From Actinomycetes bacterium (GTDB lineage: Bacteria > Actinomycetota > Acidimicrobiia > Acidimicrobiales > JAJYXR01): 46,684 bases of DNA. The position numbers and the translations under genes were made by a program. The notes below the pieces were generated by a model. That model worked only from the letters and a program-made list of their open reading frames with translations. It was not told where the DNA came from and searched no databases. Below, in pieces: positions 26,716-34,739 of this stretch. The stretch's first letter is position 1; each line of letters starts with the position of its first letter. The stretch is taken from assembly GCA_021801525.1 (NCBI GenBank), contig JAJYXW010000056.1:1-46684 (forward strand), given 5' to 3'.

Positions 26716-27590
26716 TGCTGAGGCTGGTCCTTCCCAAGGGATCTCTGGAGCGGGCGACCTTCGAGCTGTTCGCGGCGGCAGACCTCGCCGTGGTGCGCTC
26801 GTCGGACGTGGACTACCGCGCTACCATCGACGATCCCCGCGTGGCCGAGGTGCGGATATTGCGCCCCCAGGAGATCCCCGTGTACGTGGCGGACGGCCTG
26901 TTCGACATCGGGGTCACGGGGCGGGACTGGGTCGAGGAGACCGGAGCCGGCGTGGTCAGCGTGGGGGAGCTCGCCTACTCCAAGGCCACGGCCAATCCGA
27001 TACGGGTGGTGCTCGCCGTGGCCGCCGACTCCCCGGTGCAGAGTGCAGGCGATCTTCCTCCGGGAAGCCGCGTCGCGACGGAGTACCCGTCGCTGACCAA
27101 GCGGTTCCTGGCTGCCCGGGGGGTGGAGGCCGACGTGAGGCTGTCCTATGGCGCGACGGAGGCGAAGATCCCCGAGATAGCCGACGCGGTGGTGGAGATC
27201 ACCGAGACCGGGAGGGCGCTGGTTGCGGCCGGCCTCCGGGTCGTAGATACGGTCCTGGTGTCGAGGACGGAGCTGATAGCCAACCCCGTCTCGGCTGCAG
27301 ATCCTGCCAAGCGCCACGCGATGGAGCAGCTGCTCACCCTCCTCCAAGGAGCGTTGGATGCGCGCGACAAGGTTCTCATAAAGCTGAATGTCTCTCAGGA
27401 GGCACTCGACGACGTGCTGGCGGTGCTCCCTGCGATGAGAGCTCCCACGGTGTCGGAGCTCTCTGGCAAGGACGGTTTCGCCTTGGAGACGGTGGTGCCG
27501 AAGTCGGAGGTGAACGTGCTCATTCCCGAGCTGAAGGACCGGGGTGCCTCCGACATCATCGAGCTGCCGCTATCGAAGATAGTGAGGTGA
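26715..27590 (+). CDS. hisG: ATP phosphoribosyltransferase, long form
   Basis: First enzyme of histidine synthesis. The 291-residue protein has LRLVLPKGSLERATFELF, FDIGVTGRDWVEE, and the ACT-like C-terminal regulatory domain (about residues 210-291, including MRAPTVSELSG). Presence of this domain means it is the long HisG, which does not need HisZ and is usually inhibited by histidine. A GTG 3 nt upstream is an alternative start; the ATG gives a TGATG overlap with ribH. No other his genes are in the window (hisE is absent beside it). Confidence 0.94.
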   Translation: MLRLVLPKGSLERATFELFAAADLAVVRSSDVDYRATIDDPRVAEVRILRPQEIPVYVADGLFDIGVTGRDWVEETGAGVVSVGELAYSKATANPIRVVLAVAADSPVQSAGDLPPGSRVATEYPSLTKRFLAARGVEADVRLSYGATEAKIPEIADAVVEITETGRALVAAGLRVVDTVLVSRTELIANPVSAADPAKRHAMEQLLTLLQGALDARDKVLIKLNVSQEALDDVLAVLPAMRAPTVSELSGKDGFALETVVPKSEVNVLIPELKDRGASDIIELPLSKIVR

Positions 27591-27600
27591 GGTCGGCGCC

Positions 27601-27951
27601 TTGGGCACCGCGACGAGCTGCTTCGGTGTCGTCGAGTTCTTCGACGAGCCCCGCGGCCTGGGGGTCGTCAGGTGCGCGTCGGGGGAGGAGCTTCCGTTCC
27701 ATTGCACCGCGGTTGCAGACGGCAGCCGGCGGATCGAGCCCGGGACCGAGGTGCACTTCGGGATCGGCGCGGGCCATCTCGGGCGCTACGAGGCGGTGCA
27801 GCTCGTGCCGGTTCGTGCCGCTCTCGGCAGCGAGTCTCCATGCGTCGCTCAGCGCTCAGCCGAGCCACCCCACAACGTCCACGATGACATCGGCGGTGCC
27901 CGTGTTGTTGGTGAAGGCCGCGTAGCCGCTCCCGAGAGGCAGGACGGCTAG
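27601..27951 (+). CDS. cold-shock-domain-like protein
   Basis: The first ~70 residues fit the cold-shock / OB fold of a family found in actinobacteria: GVVEFFDEPRGLGVVR, LPFHCTAVADGSRRI, and GTEVHFGIGAGHLGRYEAVQL. This fold binds single-stranded nucleic acid, but the RNA-binding aromatic motifs of classic CspA are only partly kept, so the role is uncertain. The start is a TTG at 27601, ten bases after the hisG stop, with a GAGG 9-10 nt upstream. The last ~45 residues after LVPV are not conserved in character and overlap the end of the convergent secreted GH43-type gene by 96 bp, so the true C-terminus may be chance read-through into antisense sequence. Confidence 0.75.
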   Translation: MGTATSCFGVVEFFDEPRGLGVVRCASGEELPFHCTAVADGSRRIEPGTEVHFGIGAGHLGRYEAVQLVPVRAALGSESPCVAQRSAEPPHNVHDDIGGARVVGEGRVAAPERQDG

Positions 27952-30354
27952 GTTGGCGACGGTCTGGCCCGCCTGCCAGTTGAGGTCGGAGGAGCTGGGC
28001 TCGTTGGTGAACGCAGGGTACGCGACGAGGAAGGAACCGCCGCCGCCGGTATCCGTGACGGTCACGTTGGCGACGACTGCGACAGCCCCCGAAGAGGGCA
28101 CCCCGCCGTTGCCGGCCACCTTCACGTAGAGGGTCTCGCCGCCGGGCGTTAGGGTGTGGCCCGTGCACTGGTCGGAGACGCCCGACGCGCTGGAGGGCCG
28201 CGTGTCGCAGATCCTGGCCGGGGAGAGGGGATGGAACATCGCTCCGGAGCCCCCCGGGGCGCTGAAATAGCCCTCGGCGTCCACGACGATGCCCGGGTTC
28301 CCGCCGGAGGAGTAGACGGAGACGTCACCACCCTGCCCTACTTGGACGATCACGCGGTTGGCGACGATCTGACCGGGCCGGAAGTTAACATTGGACGCCG
28401 TCGGGGGGCTCATGCCGGTGGGGTAGACCGTGAGGAAGCCGCCCGACGTGGGGTCCACTGCCGTCACGTTCAGGACCACGGCCCCCACGCCCGAGGAGGG
28501 GACCTGGCCGTTTCCCTCGACGGGAACCGTGAGGCTCTGCCCCGGGCCGGGTGTCTTTCCGGTGCAGGGAGTCGTGTAGCCGGTGCCCTCCCGGGTGTCG
28601 CACAACCGCTGCGGAGACAAGGAGTCGTACAGTCCGGCCCCGGCCTGGGCGTCGGCGGTCACGTATCCCTCCACGTCCACGACGATGTTCGTGGGCGTGG
28701 AGGAGCCGTTGTACACGGCGACCTCGCCTTGCGCGCTACCCGTCGAGAGTGGGACGCTCACCAGAGCCGGGACGATCCCGCCCGGGCCGAAGCTGACGTC
28801 AGAGGCCAAGGGGCGAGCGCTGCCCGCCGGGTACACGGTGAGGTAGCCGCCGGCGGCCGACGAGATGGCGGTGACGTCGAGCATCGCCGAGAGTGCCCCC
28901 GAAGACGGCACGCCGCCTTTGCCGCCTACCTGGACTTCGAGGGTAGAGCAGGCCCCGATGGCTTGCCCGGCGTAGGGCTCGCCGGAGCCCGCCCGGGTGT
29001 CAGCTATGCGCTCGGGTGGGAGCGCGACGTAGGAGCCCGACGGCACGGGCGAGGGGGCGTTGCCGTAGTCGAAAGCGTCGTTGCAGCCGATGGAGGATCC
29101 CGACGAGCCGTTCGGCCCCTGCACGGTCACGGCCACTTGCCCTGCCTGGGCCTGCGGCGGGGTCGCGGTGATCTCCGTATCGGAGACGACGCTGAAGCTC
29201 GCCGGAGCAGAGCCGAACTGGACTGCGGTGGCGCCGGTGAAGCCTGCGCCGGTGACGATGACGCTGCCCCCGCCGGAAAGGGTCCCCGAGGACGGCGACA
29301 CGCTCGACACGACCGGCGGGGCAGGGGGCGGCGGAGCCGTGCCGAACCCGAGGCCCCCGACGTAGAGCTGGCGTGCGCCCCCGCAGGAGTACGAGGTGCA
29401 GCCGGATGTCCAGGCGGCGTAGGCGATCCTCCAGTTGCCCTGCAGATCCCTGAAGACATCGGCACCGCCCGGCCCGGCGACATCGCCGTAGGAGCTCAGG
29501 ATAGGACCCTCCTGCGGTTGGGTGCAGGGGCCGGCCGGGCCCGAGCAGACGGCGTAACCCTCGGCGTACCCGGACGAGTCCCAGAGTCCCCCGGAGAAGA
29601 ACAGGTAGTAGGTGCCGCCGGCCAGCACCATGTCGGGGTTCTCGACCGTGGTCTCCCAGGGGTGGGAGACCGTGTTCTGGTCGAGGATGTCCACCGGCGG
29701 GGCTGCGAGGGCCGTGCCAGCGGCGTCGAGGGGCGCCGACCAGATGTGGGCGGGCTGGGAGGAAGATCCGTCGTTGGACTTCCACACGAGCCACGGCTGA
29801 CCGGCTGGCGTTACGAACGGGCTCGGGTCGATGGACCCGCCGTAGCCCGTCTGGCACACGAGAGGCCCGGAGGAGCTGTCGGCAAAGGGCCCCTGGGGCG
29901 TGGGTGAGGTTGCGACCGAGATGCAGTAGTGACCTCCCTCTGACGGGTCGGCTGCGTCGTAGAACATCACGTAGCTCCCTGCCCAGAAGAACACACCGGG
30001 GGAGGTCTCCGAGCCGGCCTTCTGCCAGGACGGGGGATTGGGCAGGGCGCTGGAGCCGTAGCTCTTCCCGGTGATGGTGTGCCAGCCTGCTGTGGGGCTC
30101 ACCGAGGTGAGGACGCCGAGGTTGTTACCCCAGGTGGTGCCAGTCGTGTACGCGTAGTACTGCGATCCGGCGACGAGGACGGTGGGATCGGGAGCGTCGG
30201 CGGCAAAAGCGGGCGAGGGCATCTCGGCCACCTGGGGGACAGCCGGCGTCGCCCCGCCGGCGCCGGGCGCGAGCGGCGCTAGCCCGGCGGATGCCGCCAG
30301 CGAGGCGAGAGCGGCAGCCAGGGCTGTCCTTGGAAACGGGGACGGGAGCGCCAC
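27856..30354 (-). CDS. secreted GH43-type glycosidase with IPT/TIG domain and three C-terminal modules
   Basis: Numbered from the GTG at 30354, the ~832-residue protein starts with a signal peptide of Ala/Leu repeats (ALAAALASLAASAGLAPLAP). A five-bladed propeller like family 43 glycoside hydrolases follows: Asp56 in APDPTV (base), Asp176 in GGSIDPSPF, and Glu238 in TTVENPDMV (acid). Such enzymes trim arabinose or xylose side chains, but the substrate here is unknown. Next come an IPT/TIG domain (VVSSVSPSSGTLSGGGSVI) and three ~125-130 residue modules, each with a DTR segment, GxVPSSG and VVDxxGY. The last ends IVDVVGWLG at the stop. The frame stays open to a GTG at 30444 inside the inverted-repeat element, so the start is uncertain; neither has a good ribosome binding site. 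Confidence 0.82.
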   Translation of the reverse strand: MALPSPFPRTALAAALASLAASAGLAPLAPGAGGATPAVPQVAEMPSPAFAADAPDPTVLVAGSQYYAYTTGTTWGNNLGVLTSVSPTAGWHTITGKSYGSSALPNPPSWQKAGSETSPGVFFWAGSYVMFYDAADPSEGGHYCISVATSPTPQGPFADSSSGPLVCQTGYGGSIDPSPFVTPAGQPWLVWKSNDGSSSQPAHIWSAPLDAAGTALAAPPVDILDQNTVSHPWETTVENPDMVLAGGTYYLFFSGGLWDSSGYAEGYAVCSGPAGPCTQPQEGPILSSYGDVAGPGGADVFRDLQGNWRIAYAAWTSGCTSYSCGGARQLYVGGLGFGTAPPPPAPPVVSSVSPSSGTLSGGGSVIVTGAGFTGATAVQFGSAPASFSVVSDTEITATPPQAQAGQVAVTVQGPNGSSGSSIGCNDAFDYGNAPSPVPSGSYVALPPERIADTRAGSGEPYAGQAIGACSTLEVQVGGKGGVPSSGALSAMLDVTAISSAAGGYLTVYPAGSARPLASDVSFGPGGIVPALVSVPLSTGSAQGEVAVYNGSSTPTNIVVDVEGYVTADAQAGAGLYDSLSPQRLCDTREGTGYTTPCTGKTPGPGQSLTVPVEGNGQVPSSGVGAVVLNVTAVDPTSGGFLTVYPTGMSPPTASNVNFRPGQIVANRVIVQVGQGGDVSVYSSGGNPGIVVDAEGYFSAPGGSGAMFHPLSPARICDTRPSSASGVSDQCTGHTLTPGGETLYVKVAGNGGVPSSGAVAVVANVTVTDTGGGGSFLVAYPAFTNEPSSSDLNWQAGQTVANLAVLPLGSGYAAFTNNTGTADVIVDVVGWLG

Positions 30355-30364
30355 GCCGGGGAGG

Positions 30365-30463
30365 CTAGTGGTCCGTCTCGCAAATAGCGTGACGTTGGCC
30401 GCCGAGCCAGGGGCGTCATCTGGCCGGCGGGAACCCAAGATCACTTGCGAGACGGACCACTAG
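30365..30463. mobile_element. 99-bp MITE-like element with 19-bp inverted ends
   Basis: Positions 30365-30383 (CTAGTGGTCCGTCTCGCAA) are the exact reverse complement of 30445-30463, with 61 bp between. Both ends carry CTAG, the same tetranucleotide that flanks the insertion sequence at 669-2603, but the inner repeat is different, so it is not a deletion derivative of that element. It has no coding capacity of its own. It sits 10 bp before the GTG of the GH43-type gene, so insertion here would have replaced the promoter or start region of that gene. A plain regulatory palindrome is the alternative. Confidence 0.6.
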
Positions 30464-30510
30464 CTCGCGCGCAGAGCGTCGCCCTGCGTTATCGGCCTGG
30501 CCACCGGTCT

Positions 30511-31023
30511 CTAGGCTGTTGCGGGAGCCTCGCCCCCGGTGCTGTCCCCGCCGGTGCTCGGCGAGGTGCTCATCTGCACGAAAGCAAGGCGGACCTGTGC
30601 CAGGGCGTCCTTCAGGGTCGGCCCGGCTTCGCCGAGCCGGGATGCCACACCTTCGACGAGCGCGCCCATGGCGTCGGTGGCAAGGCGCGCCTCCTCCAGG
30701 TTCGGGGGTGTGGCGGCGAGGTGGATGGCAGCCAGCTCGAACAGTCCGTATGCGTGGTTGGCAACGACAACCGACGCAGGAGTAGCGAGGATCTCCTGGC
30801 GCAGCTTCTCGAGCTTGGCGCGATCCGCCTCCGTGGGCGCCGCCGCGTCCGGAGCTCGGCCTGGCGTGGGCCGCCGTGCGGATGCCTCTTGCGGGTGCTC
30901 GGATCCGGGCGCATGCCGGGGAGCCTGCGCAGAAGCTGGCCGGTCGGTAGCGCGCTCGGCAGATGGTCGTTGCGGGTCCCGGCGTATCGGAACCTCGCCG
31001 TCTGGTGTCCACAGGGTGCTCAC
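30511..31023 (-). CDS. DUF1844-type protein
   Basis: A 170-residue protein. After a Pro/Ala/Arg-rich, probably disordered N-terminal half, residues ~85-150 match the DUF1844 family, which I recall as often encoded beside infC in actinobacteria: ILATPASVVVANHAYGLFEL, AAIHLAATPPNLEEARLATD, AMGALVEGVASRLGE and KDALAQVRLAFVQM. The family is short and helical, and its function is unknown. The GTG at 31023 was chosen because TACGCT lies 7 nt upstream (leaderless type); the open frame reaches further back but has no family similarity there. It is divergent from infC. The C-terminal tail is Ser/Thr/Gly-rich. Confidence 0.72.
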   Translation of the reverse strand: MSTLWTPDGEVPIRRDPQRPSAERATDRPASAQAPRHAPGSEHPQEASARRPTPGRAPDAAAPTEADRAKLEKLRQEILATPASVVVANHAYGLFELAAIHLAATPPNLEEARLATDAMGALVEGVASRLGEAGPTLKDALAQVRLAFVQMSTSPSTGGDSTGGEAPATA

Positions 31024-31217
31024 GGCTGATAGCGTATGCGCTGGAAGAAGACTCCAAGCGGGGTAGCGCCGCCATTGCACCCCCACCCGGCCACGATTTG
31101 CAGGAATGTGCGCCGGGTTGCAGCAGGCCTCGAGTCCGAGGCGCTGGACGGCGGCCATCCCGCCGGGATCATTGGCACCGGGGAGGTTCCGGGCCAGGCA
31201 CATGGGAGGTACGCCGC
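31024..31217 (+). other. divergent spacer and 5' leader of infC
   Basis: A 194-bp stretch between the DUF1844-type gene and infC. It must hold the promoters for both directions. On the minus strand TACGCT is visible next to the GTG at 31023. On the plus strand I see no clear promoter; a strong GGGAGG at 31204-31209 serves infC. Confidence 0.5.
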
Positions 31218-31940
31218 ATCGCCAGCGCCACGACCACAGGCGAGCCGAGGATCAACGACCGGATCCGCGCCAAGGAGGTTCGGCTCGTGGACCACGACGG
31301 GAAGCAGCTCGGTATCAGGCTGCTTCCCGAGGCACTCGTCATTGCCCGTCAGGCCGACCTCGACTTGGTGGAGGTGGCTCCAATGGCGGTGCCTCCCGTG
31401 TGCCGGATCATGGACTACGGGAAGTTCAAGTTCGACGCCGCCCAGCGGGCCAAGGAGTCGAAGCGCAAGGCCAGCAACGTAGGCATCAAGGAGATGAAGT
31501 ACCGGCCGAAGATCGGCCCGGGTGACTTCGACACGAAGACTCGCCTGGTAGCGAAGTTCCTGAGCGAGGGCCACAAGGTGAAGGTGACGATCATGTTCAG
31601 AGGGCGCGAGGTGTACCACCCCGAGCTCGGCAAGCGCATCCTCGACCGGATTGCAGAGCAGGTGGATGGCACTGCGCGGGTGGAGGCGGAGCCGAGGCTC
31701 GACGGCCGCAACATGGTGATGGTGCTCGCACCGGACAAGCGGGCGAAGCAGTCGGCAGCAGCAAAGGCCGCGCACGGCTCCGAGGTCGGGAGCGACACGC
31801 CCGTGGACGCCGGCTCTCCGAGCGCAGGGGGGACGGCAGACCAGATGGCAGCGCACGGCGAGCAGGCCGGCGCGCGACCTGCCGAGGCCGTCGACGGTGC
31901 TCGAGCACGGCCGGCGCTCGACGGTGACGAAGGGAGCTGA
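31218..31940 (+). CDS. infC: translation initiation factor IF-3, ATC start
   Basis: IF-3 keeps ribosomal subunits apart and proofreads start codons. The conserved region begins GEPRINDRIRAKEVRLVDHDG and includes DLVEVAPMAVPPVCRIMDYG and KEMKYRPKIGPGDFDTK, then VKVTIMFRGREVYHPELG. No ATG, GTG or TTG lies in frame between this region and 30963, deep in the divergent gene. An ATC at 31218 has a perfect GGGAGG 8 nt upstream and gives the expected short N-terminus, so ATC is the likely start. infC uses ATT in E. coli, and rare start codons let IF-3 repress its own translation. The product has 240 residues, about 60 more than usual, owing to an Ala/Gly/Asp-rich C-terminal tail. rpmI follows after 3 nt. 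Confidence 0.93.
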   Translation: MASATTTGEPRINDRIRAKEVRLVDHDGKQLGIRLLPEALVIARQADLDLVEVAPMAVPPVCRIMDYGKFKFDAAQRAKESKRKASNVGIKEMKYRPKIGPGDFDTKTRLVAKFLSEGHKVKVTIMFRGREVYHPELGKRILDRIAEQVDGTARVEAEPRLDGRNMVMVLAPDKRAKQSAAAKAAHGSEVGSDTPVDAGSPSAGGTADQMAAHGEQAGARPAEAVDGARARPALDGDEGS

Positions 31941-31943
31941 GAG

Positions 31944-32138
31944 ATGCCCAAGATGAAGACCGACAGGGGAGCAGCCAAGAGGTTCAAGGTGACCGGTACC
32001 GGGCGGCTTCGCCGGCGAAGGGCGATGCGCTCGCACTTGCTGGAGAAGAAGCCGAGCAAGCGGACGCGCCGGCTTGCCCGCGAGACGGATGTTGCCGCGG
32101 CAGACGCCCGTCAGGTGCGCAGGCTGCTCGGGCGCTGA
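31944..32138 (+). CDS. rpmI: 50S ribosomal protein L35
   Basis: A 64-residue basic protein with the L35 pattern [20 protein letters not shown], then [18 protein letters not shown]. It directly follows infC, as in nearly all bacteria. Confidence 0.97.
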   Translation: MPKMKTDRGAAKRFKVTGTGRLRRRRAMRSHLLEKKPSKRTRRLARETDVAAADARQVRRLLGR

Positions 32139-32314
32139 GGTAGTCCCCCCCCGAGCGAGGCTCGCCGACCGGGCGCCGGTGTCTCGTCGCGGCGGTTGGC
32201 CGGTCAGCTCGATTCGAGAGGCAGCCACCGGTTCCCAACGGGGTCGTCGCGAGGGTTCGACCTCGTGGCACCCGCTCGAAGTTGTAGACGTCAGCTGGAG
32301 GAAAGGAGCATGTC
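32139..32314 (+). other. 176-bp rpmI-rplT spacer with hairpins
   Basis: Right after the rpmI stop there is a run of C, then two small perfect hairpins (CGAGC-GAG-GCTCG and ACCGG-GCG-CCGGT). A third occurs at about 32250-32265 (CGAGG-GTTCGA-CCTCG). The usual gap between rpmI and rplT is short, so this could be an L20 leader, a processing site or an internal promoter. No open reading frame of note is present. Confidence 0.35.
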
Positions 32315-32788
32315 ATGGCCAGGGTGAAGCGCTCGGTCCACGGGCGCAAGCATCGGGTGGCAGTACTCGATCAGGCCAAGGGTTATTACGGCAACCGGAG
32401 CCGGAGTTTCCGGTCGGCCAACGAGGCGGTCATGCACTCCTTGCAGTACGCCTACCGGGACCGAAGGGCCCGCAAGGGAGACTTCAGGCGTCTGTGGATA
32501 CAGCGCATCAACGCCGCGGCTCGACAGAACGGCACCAGCTACAGCCGCTTGGTGGCGGGCCTGAAGTTGGCCGGTGTGACGGTCGACCGCAAGGTGCTGG
32601 CTGATCTCGCCGTGGATGATCCGGGGGCGTTCGCATCGCTTGTCGGGGTTGCCATGGACGCGCTCGGCGGCGAGGCCACAGCCGGGTACGGCTCGGTCGC
32701 GCCCGCCGACGATGGTGCTTTGCCCGCCGAAGATGGCTTCCCTGCTCGGGCTGGTGCCACAGAATCGCGCCAGGAGAGCGCGTCCTGA
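32315..32788 (+). CDS. rplT: 50S ribosomal protein L20
   Basis: Begins [20 protein letters not shown] and continues with [38 protein letters not shown] and [20 protein letters not shown], all typical of L20, which binds 23S rRNA early in assembly. GGAGGAAAGGAG lies just before the ATG. The conserved protein ends near residue 118; the remaining ~38 residues ([12 protein letters not shown]...) are an acidic, low-complexity extension that is not part of normal L20. Confidence 0.97.
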   Translation: MARVKRSVHGRKHRVAVLDQAKGYYGNRSRSFRSANEAVMHSLQYAYRDRRARKGDFRRLWIQRINAAARQNGTSYSRLVAGLKLAGVTVDRKVLADLAVDDPGAFASLVGVAMDALGGEATAGYGSVAPADDGALPAEDGFPARAGATESRQESAS

Positions 32789-33606
32789 AGGTTGCTCTGG
32801 GCTTCCGGCACAAGCGGGTCCAGCGTCTCAGACGCCTCGTAGCTCGCAGCAGCGTACGACGCGAGGAGGGCGTGTTCGTCGTCGAGGGCGTGAAGCTTCT
32901 CGGTGCGGCTCTGGGGGCTGGAGCGGAGATCGAGTCGGTCTTCCTCGCGCCGGGAGCCACTTCCGTACCGGAGGTGCTCTGGGAGGTCGAGTCTGCACGA
33001 GCTGCAGGCGCCCGCGTGTTCGACCTGGAGCCGGGGGTGATGGAGCGTATAGCCGCGACAGTCACTCCGCAGCCCGTGATCGCCGTTGCCAGGATCCCGT
33101 GCAACGGCCTGGAGACGATAGCGGGTGCCCGCTTCGTAGTCGTCTGTGTAGACGTGCGCGACCCGGGCAACCTCGGGGCAGTCATGCGCGTGGCGGACGC
33201 AGCGGGTGCCGGAGGCCTGGTGTGTTGCGAGGGGACGGCAGATCCCTACAGCCCGAAGACCGTCCGAGCGGCAGCAGGCTCCCTGCTGCACCTGCCTGTG
33301 ATCTGCGCAGGCCCACCTGAGGAGGTGCTCACCACTATGGCGTCCCTGGGCCTGCGCCGGCTTGCGGCGAGCGCTCATGGTGGGCAGGAATACTCGTCGA
33401 TGGAGCTTTCCGGCCGGATCGCTCTCGTCCTCGGGAACGAGGCGCGCGGCCTGCCTGCGGAGCTCGGCCCGCTCGTCGACGCCGAGGTGACCGTCCCCAT
33501 GACGGGAAGGGCCGAGTCCCTCAACGTATCGGCTGCAGCTGCGGTCATATGCTTCGAGGCCCTGCGCCAGCGCTCTACGATTCTCGGGATGGAGGACGGA
33601 AGTTGA
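32785..33606 (+). CDS. SpoU/TrmH-type RNA 2'-O-methyltransferase, probable CTG start
   Basis: A 273-residue protein with an N-terminal substrate-binding domain ([18 protein letters not shown]) and a C-terminal SPOUT knot. The family motifs are [35 protein letters not shown] and [20 protein letters not shown]. It likely methylates a ribose in rRNA or tRNA; the position between rplT and pheS matches the TsnR-like genes of actinobacteria. A GTG at 32872 would cut off the first strands. CTG at 32785 gives the expected N-terminus and has AGGAG 8 nt upstream, and it overlaps the rplT stop as CTGA. It ends in a TTGA overlap with pheS. Confidence 0.88.
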   Translation: MKVALGFRHKRVQRLRRLVARSSVRREEGVFVVEGVKLLGAALGAGAEIESVFLAPGATSVPEVLWEVESARAAGARVFDLEPGVMERIAATVTPQPVIAVARIPCNGLETIAGARFVVVCVDVRDPGNLGAVMRVADAAGAGGLVCCEGTADPYSPKTVRAAAGSLLHLPVICAGPPEEVLTTMASLGLRRLAASAHGGQEYSSMELSGRIALVLGNEARGLPAELGPLVDAEVTVPMTGRAESLNVSAAAAVICFEALRQRSTILGMEDGS

Positions 33607-34685
33607 CCAGCGCAAGCGCCGGCGGCGTGCCGGACATAGCGTCGCTCGTTTCCGAGGCGAAGCGTAGAGTCTCGTCGTGCTCCACGCTTGCCGAGCTCGC
33701 AAGCTCGGAGGCAGCGCTTCTCGGCAAGCGATCGCCATTGAGCGAGGCGAGCAGGATGCTCGGCAGCCTCGGGCAGGACGAGCGCCGGCGCGTCGGCCGG
33801 CTCGTCCAAGAGGCGCGCCGTGATATCGAGTCTGCGCTGGCGGAACGGATGGAAGTGCTCCACGCAGCGGAGCGGGCTGCCAAGCTGGTGGAGGACCACC
33901 TCGACCTGAGCGAGGCCGTCCTGCAGGTCGCGTCCCCCGGCCCCGGGCACGGACCGCTCGCGCGCGGGCGACTGCACCTCGTCCAGCGGACCAGGGACGA
34001 GTTGGAGGATGTGTTCGTCGGGATGGGCTTCGTGGTGGCCGAGGGGCCGGAGGTGGAGACCGACTGGTTCAACTTCGAGGCCCTCAACATCCCGCCGGCG
34101 CATCCTGCAAGGGGCATGTGGGACACGTTCTATCTCGACCTGGGTGAGAGGGAGTCGGTGCTGCTACGTACCCACACTTCCCCTGTGCAGATCAGGCTGA
34201 TGCGGGAGCAGGAGCCACCGGTCTACGCAGTCATGCCGGGGCGCTGCTATAGGCGCGATACCCCCGATGCAAGGCACCTGCCGACGTTCCACCAGATAGA
34301 GGGCCTCGTAGTCGACCGCTCGATCAGCTTTGCCGACCTGGCCGGCACGATCGAAGCCTTCACTGCTGCGTATTTCGGCGAAGACGTGCACTCTCGGCTC
34401 CGCCCGGCGTACTTTCCCTTCACGGAGCCGTCGGCGGAGTTCGAGGTGACATGCACGATCTGCAAGGGCGGGGGCTGCCGGACGTGCTCGCACACCGGCT
34501 GGGTCGAGCTGGGAGGATGCGGCATGGTCGACCCCGCCGTGTTCGAGTTCGTAGGGATAGACCCCGAGTCCTGGAGTGGCTTCGCCTTCGGTTTCGGAAT
34601 AGACCGCTGCGCCTTGATGCGCCATGAGATCCCGGACCTCAGGATCCTGCTCGACAACGATGCCCGCTTTCTCTCCCAGGTCTGA
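33603..34685 (+). CDS. pheS: phenylalanyl-tRNA synthetase alpha chain
   Basis: Charges tRNA-Phe together with PheT. The 360-residue protein has an N-terminal coiled-coil region for tRNA contact (about 1-95) and the class II core: GFVVAEGPEVETDWFNFEAL, THTSPVQIRLM (motif 2 region), RDTPDARHLPTFHQIEGL, and the C-terminal GFAFGFGIDRCALMRHEI (motif 3). It includes an ICKGGGCRTC segment with three Cys, known from some PheS. The TTG start has GGAGG 7 nt upstream and overlaps the stop of the previous gene, a good case of a real TTG start. Confidence 0.96.
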   Translation: MTSASAGGVPDIASLVSEAKRRVSSCSTLAELASSEAALLGKRSPLSEASRMLGSLGQDERRRVGRLVQEARRDIESALAERMEVLHAAERAAKLVEDHLDLSEAVLQVASPGPGHGPLARGRLHLVQRTRDELEDVFVGMGFVVAEGPEVETDWFNFEALNIPPAHPARGMWDTFYLDLGERESVLLRTHTSPVQIRLMREQEPPVYAVMPGRCYRRDTPDARHLPTFHQIEGLVVDRSISFADLAGTIEAFTAAYFGEDVHSRLRPAYFPFTEPSAEFEVTCTICKGGGCRTCSHTGWVELGGCGMVDPAVFEFVGIDPESWSGFAFGFGIDRCALMRHEIPDLRILLDNDARFLSQV

Positions 34686-34739
34686 GCGATGCGAGCTCCG
34701 GTGAGGCGCGCCCGGCGCGCGCCAGGGAGGTCCTAGCAG

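Noticed and set aside
28156-29907. 583-codon plus-strand open frame opposite the GH43-type gene
   Set aside because: Gly/Arg/Val-rich without motifs; the minus strand shows GH43 catalytic residues, an IPT/TIG domain and three modules.
30365-30463. Inverted repeat as a rho-independent terminator after the DUF1844-type gene
   Set aside because: The arms are 61 nt apart with no T run, so it does not fit a terminator.
32250-32265. GGGTTCGACCTC that resembles a tRNA T-arm
   Set aside because: The stem-loop has a 6-nt loop and no acceptor, D or anticodon arm can be drawn around it.
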